A DNA stretch of 64,000 nucleotides from Albugo candida (taxonomy: Eukaryota > Oomycota > Peronosporomycetes > Albuginales), in the NCBI GenBank assembly GCA_040437565.1, contig JBDOQK010000052.1:186001-250000 (forward strand), given 5' to 3'. The notes under the pieces were generated by a model. It was not told where the DNA came from. It did not search any database and saw nothing but the letters and a program-made list of their open reading frames with translations. Numbering within the stretch: position 1 is the first letter of the stretch; every line of letters begins with the position of its first letter. The translations under genes were made by a program, and so were the position numbers. Of this stretch, positions 30,971 to 41,328 are shown piece after piece.

Positions 30971-33742
30971 TCAGTATTTAGACGCCTTCTCTTTAGCTGA
31001 TAAACTTGTGCTCCATCGTACGCTGTTTTTTTCTTCTGATTTCATATGCAAACTTTCTACAATCTCGTTACTAAATGCACGTGTGTTGCGCAGAAAGATG
31101 TGATACCTTTCCATATCATCCTCTTGTTGGACCCAAGTGCTCCGATTCCCTTGTGTCTGCTTTTCTCGAGATTTTTCTTTTGCTTCAAGAGCAGTCCATT
31201 TCGAAAACCCGCCCGGCAAAGTGCCATCAAAGCCCGGAAACTGAATTGAATAGTTGATACTTTGCACTTTCATCTCGTTNNNNNNNNNNNNNNNNNNNNN
31301 NNNNNNNNNNNNNNNNNNNNNNNNNNNNNNNNNNNNNNNNNNNNNNNNNNNNNNNNNNNNNNNNNNNNNNNNNNNNNNNACTGCAGAACAGTACGGCATG
31401 AAATCTCATCTCGTGAGATCTTTCGACGTTCCTGGAGCAAGTCGAGCCGCCGGAGCTTTTTCTGCTGGCACCTTACGCTTTCATGTAGCCTACGGATTTC
31501 ACATTCCGATTCTTGTACAGAGCGAGATCGGCAAAGCGCACGCAAAAAATACTGCTGGATGAGATTTTGCGACTCTTTCTGTGTCAGGGTATTGAATTTG
31601 ATTTGCAGAGAATTATCCTTCAGCAATGCACTCAGTTGAGTTTCGGCTTTTGCGAGCAAACCCGATTCCATAAGTGCTTTTGCAGTCCAAAATTGTGCCT
31701 GGCGGTACAAATAAGGATTTTTAGAAGCTGATTCCGGTTGGATTGGAGTGTTACTCAGCTCAATGCGTTTAATGCTGTGTCGATCCAGCTGATGTAAAAC
31801 TGCCGGGTATTGATTGAAGCAATTTCCATTGGCACGTAATACCTCAAGGCCATGCGATTCCATAAATGATGATGGTAATTGCGAGATGAAGTTGAACGAA
31901 ATGCTAAGGACTCGCAAACTCGAGAGATTTCCGATCAAAAGAGGTAGTCTCTGTATACGGTTGTTGTCACACTGCAATACCTGCAAGTGTGTAAGTGAAA
32001 TGATGGAGTCGGGGAGTTCTTCCAATTCATTTTCGTCGAGTAAAAGATGCGTCAGGGCTCCAAGTTTGTCGATTTCCGAAGGTATTCGAGCTATTTTATT
32101 ATGAGATAGATTCAGCACTCGTAAAGAGGAAGCAATAAGGCATATAGGATTGAATAACGCGCTCGGAATTTCCGCAAACCGATTGTGTTCCAGATGAAGT
32201 TCCACAACTCTTGCTAATTCCAATGTTCTAGGATCAAAGCTGAGTGTTTCAAGACTGTTGTGGCTCAAATTGAGCTCGGTAAGTGCCGCTAAATTCGGAG
32301 ATATATGAAATGTTCCTTGCAGAGAGCACCTGCTCATACTCAGATGTCTCAAATTGGAAAATGATGGTGTCCAATTGTCAAAATTCCCAAGACTTGAATT
32401 ATCATCCAGACAAAGCGACGTGAGACTTTTCCAGTTGTACTGAAGATTGGGCAATGCATTCAGTCGGTTCATCCCAGCGTTCAGTTGTTCCAGTCCTTGG
32501 AGCAACACCATATCAGAAGGTAAGGTCGATAAATGATTTTGATCCAGCCGTAAAATTCTTAGTGTGTTTCCAAGCAATTCGTACGTCATTTTGTGCTGTG
32601 GTAAAGTCGTTAGCATATTGCAAGCAAGATTTAATTCCTCGAGAGCGCACAAGCTGAGTAGAGCTTCATCCTACAAATCAGTAATTTCATTGTTAGACAG
32701 ATCCAGTATTCGAAGCTTGCGAAAACTGCTTTGAAATCTAGGAAATCCGGTTAGCTTGTTGCAGGATAGTTTTAAAATTTCCAAGTTGCAGGTTTCATTA
32801 GAGCTTTCAACTGTTGTCGGACAGACGGGGATAGTAAATATCTTCAGTTCATTATGGCTCAAATCCAAGTTGGAAAGATTGACAAGTGTCCAAACTGCCC
32901 AAGAAACTGAAGAAACAAGATTGCGCGAAGCATTGATTGTATGCAAATAAGTGTTGTGGTGCAGCCCTGAGGGAAGTTTTCTCAGCTGATTATAGCTCAA
33001 ATTGAGCACTTGCAACAGCTTTAGATCCTGTATCTTTGCTGATATATGCTTTAAATTATTGTGAGATAGATTGAGGTTTCTCAGCGAACTCAGTCTCCAC
33101 AAACGATGTGAAATCCTCCGAGCCTGCAGACCGCTGACATCTAAATTTGCAATTCCATCGGAATAATTCTCTTCCATCTTAACCTTCGTCTCAAACTTTG
33201 GATAAGAGTGTACCAATTCTTTTCGATGTACATCCTCCAACTGACTTTTGCTTGTTCGATCGCCTGCTGATAATTTGTCCGCATAGTGGAGTGAATCATC
33301 CAGATTCTCTACATCCATTTCGGGATGACTTGGCTCATATTTTCGTCGCATTAAATGCCTTTTCCTTTCCATATAACCACGCCATCGCGATTGAATCAAA
33401 ATGCTCGCACATGACACGCGATCTGTGGCTGTAAAGTCTTCAGTCACCGAATTGGGAAGGGTCCATGAAGACTCTCCAGTCATAACATTGTGAAAGAATT
33501 TAGTTTGTGATTCATTATCATAGGCTATCCTCCAAGCAAATTCAGGATCATTCCCATATGTAGATTCTCCTTCCTTATATAGCGCGTTGTATGGCAAAGT
33601 CCACGATGATTCTCCCGTTCTAAACAATACAGTTCACATGTTATTTAAAGAAAGATGAGAACAATCTCAACATTAGGTACTCGTGATTGAAATAATAGAT
33701 TTGCTTGCTCTCTGGGTCAAAAACTTCTTCCCATGGAAACAT
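30971..33742 (-). CDS. WW-WW-IQ-leucine-rich-repeat protein, interrupted by one in-frame TAG
   Basis: Exon 1 (33681-33742) joins exon 2 (starting at 33619) across a 61 nt GT-AG intron, completing a first WW domain (starts MFPWEEVFDPESKQIYYFNH, ends ETGESSWTLP). A second WW follows (FAWRIAYDNE ... TGESSWTLP), then an IQ-like motif (ILIQSRWRGYMERKR), an acidic linker, and about 17 leucine-rich repeats (for example LRNLNLSHNNL and LQVLNLSYNQL). Behind these is a helical, TPR-like segment rich in charged residues. A 100-N gap (31280-31379) precedes the C-terminal about 100 residues. A single TAG at 32671-32673 splits the LRR region, yet repeat spacing and frame are kept on both sides. WW and IQ motifs suggest scaffold binding to proline-rich partners and calmodulin (inference). 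Not assigned to a named orthologue. Confidence 0.75.
31280..31379. other. Assembly gap (100 N) inside the WW-LRR gene
   Basis: Exactly 100 N near the 3' end of the WW-IQ-LRR gene. No long repeated flank is seen, so a small piece of coding sequence may be missing. Confidence 0.95.
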
Positions 33743-33852
33743 TGATTAATATGATCGCAATCTTAACAAGCCACCATCGTTGACATAGCGGAATTTTGAG
33801 TCAAGTAAATCAATAAGTATTAATAAAAGTTGCTGATCATGGAGACTTCTTC

Positions 33853-35307
33853 TCAATTACTGTCATGCATTTCTTCCTGATGCGTGGCCTCGACAATACT
33901 ACCTTGAAATCCTCGCTTGTCGTTCTGTTTCATTAGTTGTGCTTGCATATGGGCTACTTCAGCAATACGATTCTCACTCAGTGAGATCCTCTCTTCTAAA
34001 ACTGAAAGAGTTCGCGTAATGATTTCAAGCTGATCTAAAATGTGATGGAATGCAGAAGGAAACTCTGATTCTAAAGGTCGGTCTTGTACTCCATTTTCTG
34101 ATAAACTCATCTGCGTCAAATTTTGTGGTGGCACAAGCAAATCCGCTTCAGCATGAGAAGTATTCGGTGGCTCGTCATAAATTTCCCCATTTTGTATCAG
34201 TCTCGTTTGAGCCATAGGACTATTTCGGCAGTGTGAGGAGGTCTCTGTCGATTTACGCCGATCGCTTTCCCTGATCATACTATCTTCCTTAAACTGACTG
34301 ATCTTCACGTTCCTCGTAGGAGGGACACTAGCTATATGAGTGGGAACGGAGTTGTGTCGCTTTGCATTTTTCGTCGTTGAAACATCACTAGTTCTTTCCA
34401 ATTGCAAGCACTTCTCGATATCAGCATTCCATACCATCAGTGTTGTGTCAACAGATCCTGAAGCAATGTATTTGCAATCATGTGAGAAATTGGCGCAGTT
34501 CACTGCTCCGTCATGGCCATGAATTGTGTACAGAAGTTGCCCTTCCCGGACATCCCACAGCTTTATAGAATGATCGGTTGATGTTGAGACCAAATAAGTA
34601 CCAGATGGATGGAACGCTAAGCTTGTTACGTTCGAATCATGAGCTCGATAATGATGGATAAGTTTATGTGCGCGAGTATCCCATATATTTATGCTTCGAT
34701 CAGCGCTACAAGATGCGACCCATTGCCCTTCTGGATGAAACTGAACACAATTCACAATCCCTGCGTGCTCATAAAAAGTATGAAGACATTGCCGCTTTTC
34801 GACGTCCCATAAACGCACAGTTTTATCATCAGAAGCAGATGCAATCATGTGTGCATCGGGACTAAACTGAGCTGATCGAACCCAATTACTGTGACCAATT
34901 AAGGAGCACATAAAACGGCGATTTGGCAACGACCAAATTTTGATTGACATATCGTCTGAAGCTGTCAAGAGCTGCTTGGCAGAATATGAAAAGCAGACAC
35001 TTCGTACACCACCTGCATGACCTTTTATTACGACAGAATCTCCACGCACCGTAGGTGTCCAAAGTCTAACAGAGCGATCTTGAGAAGCGGATGCTAAAAG
35101 ATCACCGGCTGGAGAGAAGCATACGTCATAAACGGGTCCTTTGTGGCCCAAATACTGATACGCGCGAAGCTTTGGTCGGAAGTTCCACACCATTACACTG
35201 CAGTCGAGAGAACCGGATGCAAGCTGATGCATACATGGATGAAAACTTAGGCATGTTGCGGTGGATTTATGTCCGCGAAAGGTTCGGTGGAGCGTTGGAT
35301 TTTCCAT
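33853..35307 (-). CDS. POC1: POC1 centriole/basal-body WD40 protein
   Basis: An intron-free gene of 484 aa with its ATG at 35305-35307. POC1 is a conserved centriolar protein needed for basal-body integrity and cilium assembly. The N terminus ENPTLHRTFRGHKSTATCLS is typical of POC1 (acidic-P-T/S-L-x-R-x-F-x-G-H). Seven WD40 repeats fill residues about 10-300 (VMVWNF, VRLWTP, IKIWSL, VRLWDV, INIWDT, IKLWDV and LMVWNA at blade ends). A low-complexity linker follows, and then the C-terminal coiled coil LEIITRTLSVLEERISLSEN, which resembles the POC1 C-terminal motif. Length and architecture match human POC1A/B (about 407-478 aa). The start lies only 62 bp from the divergent helical-repeat gene. 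Confidence 0.92.
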   Translation of the reverse strand: MENPTLHRTFRGHKSTATCLSFHPCMHQLASGSLDCSVMVWNFRPKLRAYQYLGHKGPVYDVCFSPAGDLLASASQDRSVRLWTPTVRGDSVVIKGHAGGVRSVCFSYSAKQLLTASDDMSIKIWSLPNRRFMCSLIGHSNWVRSAQFSPDAHMIASASDDKTVRLWDVEKRQCLHTFYEHAGIVNCVQFHPEGQWVASCSADRSINIWDTRAHKLIHHYRAHDSNVTSLAFHPSGTYLVSTSTDHSIKLWDVREGQLLYTIHGHDGAVNCANFSHDCKYIASGSVDTTLMVWNADIEKCLQLERTSDVSTTKNAKRHNSVPTHIASVPPTRNVKISQFKEDSMIRESDRRKSTETSSHCRNSPMAQTRLIQNGEIYDEPPNTSHAEADLLVPPQNLTQMSLSENGVQDRPLESEFPSAFHHILDQLEIITRTLSVLEERISLSENRIAEVAHMQAQLMKQNDKRGFQGSIVEATHQEEMHDSN

Positions 35308-35369
35308 CTGACACCATCTAATACAAATTTGATTGGCGGAATCAAAAGAGTCATAAAAATTCGATTTAA
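35308..35369. promoter_or_regulatory. 62 bp shared upstream region of two divergent genes
   Basis: The start codons of POC1 (-) and the helical-repeat protein (+) are separated by 62 bp, so both promoters or 5' leaders must overlap. No TATA box or named element is evident. Function as a bidirectional promoter is inference from spacing. Confidence 0.45.
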
Positions 35370-36716
35370 ATGCTGAGATCGATTATTGCTTGCAAGTCGT
35401 GCAGAAACGCACGAAATCTCAACTTTAAATCGTCTCCATTCTACCATGCTAATAAGAGCTTTGCCAATTCCAAACCTCGCTCATTGGAGGAAGTAGGCGA
35501 TACAGCTACGAAAAACCCATCTTCTGCATATAATGGACTAAAAACAGTGTACATAACTCGTGACGCTATCCGATCTCAGGTGATACTAAAAAACTACATG
35601 ATGAGTTGGATGTCCTGATAAATGTGTGATAGAATATTTGGGTATGGTTCGGAGTGGCGGCATTGGGCTGCGTCGCAATTGTCGCTTTCATGCCCGAGCT
35701 AAAAATCGGTGTCAGCAAGCACACTGCCGACTTGGCAACACGATCCCTACAGGATGAGACGCTTCAGATGCATACCCGGGTAAAGGGACAAAAAATTGCA
35801 TTATCAGGTTTCTAAGAACCATCGCTTTTCACCCAGGAATTAGCATCTCAGATTGTTCAAACTGTACTTGAAGATCCTAAAGTATTACAACAGGCTTCTC
35901 AATTTATACACAAGGTGATGTATGAAAATCCAGATGCAAAGTTATTGACACTGTCATCACCAGTAGCTTTCCACGATGACTAGCACACGAGAAGCTGTTC
36001 GGAATCTGGTTATCCAAACACTTGAAGATCGCGTTGCTATGCAAAAAGTACATGAAGCTGCAGGTGTATTGATTTCGGCTTTATTAAAAAATCCAGAGCT
36101 AAGGGCTCAGCTCATTGAGCTCGTGCAAGACACGCTACACCATCACCAAACGAACGAAGCAGTTATGCAACTTGTCAACCGGGTGCTCCAGGATGCTTCA
36201 ATTCGAAGTAATGTGACAGATCTTGCCGCTCAATTACTTTTGGAAAAAAATGTGGAACAAAGCCTCACCACAGCAATAACCAATTCGGTTCACAATACGC
36301 TAAGCGATGACGAAATTCAGTCACATGCCAAAGACTTCGTTAGTAACGTTGTTCGAGATCACACAGTGCAGGCACAGGGCAGTCAAGCATTATGGAGAAC
36401 AGTTCAATATGCAGTGACGCCAACCTGGCTAAACTGGCTCTGGCCAGCTTCAGCTATGAACATACATGACATACCAGAAAAACATCAAGTAGAAAATGGA
36501 ATGGGAAAAGACCAAGATGATCGCTATTTGAAGAAAAACCCAATCAAAACCGATCAGTGTGCCGAAGCTAATGATATTCAGCAATTATTTGAGGATAGAG
36601 CTAGCGTTAAAGAAGAGCCTTTAGCCGAGAAGACAACGCCCTCGACGGAACCTGGTAGCCGTACCTTTGAGGAGAGTCTGGCAGATCAGGATTGGAACCA
36701 GCAAGGATTCTTATGA
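35370..36716 (+). CDS. Unrecognised single-pass membrane protein with helical repeats, possibly mitochondrial
   Basis: The four-exon model is 35370-35579, 35633-35779, 35837-35940 and 35984-36716. GT-AG introns are 53, 57 and 43 nt, and the total is exactly 398 codons (397 aa). I do not recognise the family. The first about 60 residues are basic and rich in serine and asparagine (MLRSIIACKSCRNARNLNFK) and could be a mitochondrial targeting peptide. A membrane helix follows at about 72-90 (IWVWFGVAALGCVAIVAFM). After it come tandem amphipathic helix units of about 35-40 residues with a recurring pattern of L-x-D/N then A-x-x-L (VLEDPKVLQQASQFI, TLEDRVAMQKVHEAAGVLI, LLKNPELRAQLIELV, VLQDASIRSNVTDLA). 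A tryptophan-rich patch (LNWLWPAS) and an acidic disordered tail end the protein. Splice model and topology are well supported; function is unknown. Confidence 0.75.
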
Positions 36717-38683
36717 TGTACTTGATGTTTTTAAGTGACAAAGTGCATGACTATAAACCAATTCTACATTATTTCTCGTGATCATGAATCAATCCTGATG
36801 GTAAATTTCAGCTTTTTGATTGTGGACAATCAAAGCATATTCACGTGAAGCTGGTCTTATGGCATAGGATGGAACAAGCCAAATATTGATCCAAGCTATA
36901 TGTAATACCTGATAGCCTTTTTGTATTGTCTCCAAAGAAGAATATTAAAGCAAACTATATAATGTCGTCTTGAAGATAAGACACCATTTTACAACGATGC
37001 AATCGTAACTTTTTTTGACGCGGCGTGGTCTCGGTAGCAGCACGATTTGTTCCAAAAGGTCGCTGATGAAACTAGGTTGGTGAACAAGGAGTGCTTCTGC
37101 GGATTATTGTCTTGTATTTGATGCTCAAATAAGATTTCGCATCCATGAATAGGATACCAATGAAGCAGCTAACGATATTACATGCCGCTAATGCTGTATC
37201 TGGAAGCAATGCTTGGCGCGAGCTGGCGGCATCCACCAACAAGGAACTTTTACTCGGAAGGCCAAATATGGCTGCTATTCCTGTAAGACTGCGAGCTGTA
37301 AATGGCGTATCTCAGCAACTTGGCCTCCAAATTGAAAACCATGAGATAGGCGTACACAAGTGATTGTCGGCAAACCGACGCGTTGCTCCAGTTCTGATTC
37401 TTAACGCGCGATTATGATGCTGAGTATACAACCTTGCCAATTTGCTGATATGACGGCAGAACCGTTGTACACGGGCCTTGATGGAACAAGAACACAGCCA
37501 AGTTGAGGTAATTCACCGTCAACAACTTTGTTCGACGTGCGCTACGCATCCACATTCCTGCACAAATCAGCATTACTGCCTTTTATGCGTTCTACAAACT
37601 GAGCCCATCCTGCAACGGCCGATGGCGTCTTTCTAAATACAATTTGATGGCAATATTGGCTGGAACGACGATGCTCGGATACGTTTTTTGAGTGTGCCAG
37701 TTGATTGCCGCAGTTCTATGTTAAAATCAATTCGTTACCATAGATCAGCATTCAGGCTGAATCCCGAAAGCGCGTGTAAATAAAATTACTCAGATTTGAG
37801 TGCAAGGTAGAATTACCTTTCACAGATATTGATGTGAAGCAATTCTGCAATTTCTCTTTCATAAAGAACTCACCTCGTTGAAGAACTTGGATAGTGCTCT
37901 TCATTCCAAATAAAATCACAAACATATTGTAACATTTTGGCCGATCCTACCCAGAATATCCCTCGTGTACTCAGCCAATGAAAAAATTGATATCAGATTG
38001 CATCATTAGGGACTTATGCATCCGCGAAGTTGCTCAAATCTTTTGTCAAATTGCCAGAGTACTTTTTTCAGCATTTCCCACCGACACTATATCACAACAA
38101 TGTATCATAACATATCTCATAACGTGGCTCAGAATTCATATTCATATTGAAGATTAGCTTCTATATAGAATGTAGGGTCGTCAGTGCGGAATGTAAATTT
38201 TGTAGTGATCGAGGCCTGTATAGATTTAGGTTCAGGTGTCGTCAGTTCTCACAGCAACCGCTGTTCATTATGGTTGATCTTTGTGCACTATTAGCGCTGC
38301 CATTGGAATAGCTAAAGCGTCCATTATAGAATTTTGTTAATAGTAGATCACCTGCAAAAACGTTTACCGTGAATGTGGCTGCTTTTGCAATTTTTTGCGC
38401 TATGAGAGGTGAGATAAATATTATTCGTATCGAGCAGCGTATATTCGAAAGATAAGTAAACCATGCGTGCACAGCGGACAACAACAATTCTTTTTACAGC
38501 TCACTTTCACAACTCACTCTTACAACTAACTTTACAACTCACTCTTACAACTAACTTTACAACTCACTTTTACAACTCACTTTTACAACTACATGTCCAC
38601 AATGACATTACGAAAAAATAACAGCTGTATCGTTTGACGATAGCGTGCGCTGCTCCTACTTGATCGATCCACGCGGATTTGGA
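36717..38683. other. Sparse intergenic region, no gene supported
   Basis: Almost 2 kb. A 72-residue plus-strand frame (37145-37363) has an ATG but no recognisable domain and no splice partners. No transposase, reverse transcriptase or inverted termini were found. A short-unit tandem repeat occupies its 3' end. Confidence 0.6.
38493..38590. repeat. Minisatellite of about 12-13 bp units downstream of the kinesin
   Basis: About eight imperfect units of the form ttacaactcactt, with variants carrying taactt in place of tcactt that tend to alternate. It starts about 90 bp past the kinesin stop codon and continues away from it. Confidence 0.9.
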
Positions 38684-41225
38684 TTACCATTTCGAGAATC
38701 GTAATGATCGGTAGGGAAAGGAATCGCTCCATTGGACGAACTCTTCCGTTTTCTGTTCAAATTCAACTTCTGTAAGCGATTCTTCTGAAGTTGAGGAGGC
38801 CGATGAGCATTGGCTTTCCCCGCGGATGGGTCGAACAGCATCATCCCATTGACCTGGGTGCACTATCGCATACAATTGTCCCGCAGCTCTTCCACGAAAC
38901 GGTTTGATTATGCTTCCTTCCGTATATCCATGGCTCTGAAGATTAGCTTCTTGTGCGCCACGTAATTCTGAAATCTGATCCCGTAGGCGAATGAGTTCTT
39001 CCACATGCTTCTCCGCTTGCTTCCGCAGACTCACTGTGATTTGTCGATTGCTCGCTTTTAACTTTTTGATTCGGTCGTCACGTACTGCAACTCTTCGTTT
39101 CCCTTCCTCGGCATTCATTTTCGATGTTGCAAACTTTCGAAGGAGCTGACGGTGTACTCCAACCAAATGCACCAACTTCTGGTGTATAGCATGCATGTGT
39201 GTCTTATCTTTTTCAAAGAGCTCCAATGGCAAAGCAGTTTGCTTTGCAGAAGCAAGCAGAGAACCGCTGTTGATGCTCCGATCCTTCAACTTTTCCACAT
39301 ATATAGCCATGCCTTGAACGTCTTCGACTGTGAGTGAAGGTGAATGAACCGGATGAAGAGGGTCCACCATGCTTTCAGTTTCAGATTTCGCTTGTTGTTT
39401 TTTAGGTGACGAATATACATCGTTCCCCTCACATGGAGACTGAAGTTTCGTAGTATCGTAACAACTTGGCCGATTCAGCTCCTTCGAGGACAGCAATTTG
39501 ATTTGCTGTTGTAACTTCTCAGCATGAATCGTCAATTCCTTATGCTCAAAGTCCAGTCTTTCGTGATCAGACTGGAGCTCGCTGTACTGGATGTCTTTTA
39601 TTTCCAGCGAGAGCTCTATTTTCGCCACCACCCTTTTGTTTTCTTCGTCGGCTTGCATCCAGCTCGCTTCAAACGACTCTATGAACTCGTTTTTTTGTCC
39701 AATTGAGCCTTTAAATCTCGAATTTCAAATCCTCGTCGATCAGACTCCAGTTGGACCTTGAGAAATTCTTCTTCCAGATTTGTAAACTTCCGCTGAAGTT
39801 GTTGATAAGCCTCGATAGTTATTGTGTTTAATGGTATAGCTGCAGCATGAGCATGTGGAGTTGCACTTCTCATTCCTGTATATTGATGATCGCTACTTGC
39901 TGATAAGCTCTCATAGGAGGTTGCACAGTCCAATCGATTCTTCAGCGCAGTGACGCGATTCTTTTCCAGCTGTAAATCCTTTTGTAGCACTTTCACAGTA
40001 TTCATCAAGTCATCAGCACTCTTGCGCTCATTTATGACTGCTTGATTTTCGATCTTTTTCGCCCGATTGCCAAACCGAAGTGTCGAAAGAGTCTCAGCTG
40101 AATCCGATTCGCTGCACGAAATGTTGACAATCAGTGTTGTGCGTGAATTTCCACCAAGAGAGTCATGGAGAATACGCGTGAGTTTGGAATCGCGATACGG
40201 GACATGACTCATATCCGGATCAGTCAAGTTATTGATGACCATTCCGAGGGCAGACAACGATCTATTGATCATCTTGGCCTCCTCGAGTCGTCTTCCGACA
40301 GCTTCAGTCTTCCTCACCATTTCAGATCCAGCAAGATCTACAAGGTATAGCTTTCCCGATTTAACCACCTGGGTTTCAACGTGTCGTTGGGACACTGTCA
40401 CCATAAGAATGGTGTGGCTACGTGAGCTGCGCTCATTCATTTTGGTAGCAGCGATAGCACGCTTATTGTTCCCTTCTATAACGTAATCCATGAATTCTTC
40501 TGGGCTTTTGACACTCATCTCTACCACGTTCTCAATAAAGAAATCGCCCCGCTTGTTTTCTCTTATCTGGAGTTTCACTCGCGTTTTTGTAGGATCCAGA
40601 AGATCGGACACTTGCTCCATATATATTTCAGCATAGCTAAGCTTGATGATGATTTCCAAGTTTTCATCGGCATTGTGGATACAGTTGAATAGTTCCACTG
40701 CTGCTCTCGGTACAATTCCGTTATGCTCAGTGTCATGTGGGTCGGCACCTAGCATTGTGTACGTCTTCCCTGAAGCCGTTTGCCCGTAGGTAATAATTGT
40801 GGAGTTATATCCTTCGATTACATCTACAGATAGAATTTGAATACAATAGAACAAACCCATATCGAGAAAATGATCGCACCTTCCACAGCCGGTCGGGCTA
40901 CTGCGTTGAATACGGCCAACTGGTCGTCTTCTTCAGTAAACACTTGGTCATACTGATATTCATGAGACACCGTTCTTGTCTATTGGAAAAAATTAGGAAT
41001 ACGAATACATATTGATCGCGCATGAATGACGCACCTTGTAGTGAACGATGTTGTCGCTTGTTTGAACGCACTTGCGTTCATTTTGGTTGGTTTCTTTCGC
41101 ATTGAAAGGTCTTAGGCGGCAACAAACGCGAACGTTGCCAGCTTGTTCGTGCTGTTAAGTAAATAGTTGTTAATGTTATTCCTTTATAAAATGGAACGTC
41201 ATCAACTTACTTTTGGAGTCACCAT
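38684..41225 (-). CDS. Kinesin-1-like motor with coiled-coil tail; one frameshift at an A7 run
   Basis: Exons are 41211-41225, 41035-41151, 40880-40979 and 38684-40823, with GT-AG introns of 59, 55 and 56 nt. The spliced N terminus is MVTPKHEQAGNVRVCCRLRP followed by FNAKE, a standard kinesin start. Motor motifs are the P-loop GQTASGKT, switch I NERSSRSH, switch II DLAGSE, and HVPYRDSKLTRILHDSLGG, with a neck-proximal LRFGNRAKKIENQA. N-terminal placement of the motor and these sequences fit kinesin-1 heavy chains, which carry cargo toward microtubule plus ends. Coiled-coil tail segments follow. At 39690-39696 (seven A on the coding strand) the frame shifts: upstream reads ...QLDKKTSS-stop, while one extra A would continue KKNEFIESFEASWMQADE into the tail frame, giving about 790 aa. 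The ATG is three bases from an N gap, so the true start could be further upstream. Confidence 0.88.
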
Positions 41226-41228
41226 GGG

Positions 41229-41328
41229 NNNNNNNNNNNNNNNNNNNNNNNNNNNNNNNNNNNNNNNNNNNNNNNNNNNNNNNNNNNNNNNNNNNNNNNN
41301 NNNNNNNNNNNNNNNNNNNNNNNNNNNN
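41229..41328. other. Assembly gap (100 N) at the kinesin start
   Basis: Exactly 100 N directly upstream of the kinesin ATG. No repeated flank is visible, so promoter or upstream coding sequence may be missing. Confidence 0.95.

Noticed and set aside
32653-32673. A 21 nt micro-intron (gtaggatg...ctcag) removing the TAG in the LRR gene
   Set aside because: It is far below the 43-127 nt introns seen here and would shorten the repeat to 17 residues, breaking the LRR spacing.
37145-37363. A 72-residue ATG frame in the 36.7-38.7 kb spacer
   Set aside because: Short, isolated, no family resemblance and no neighbouring exons in frame.
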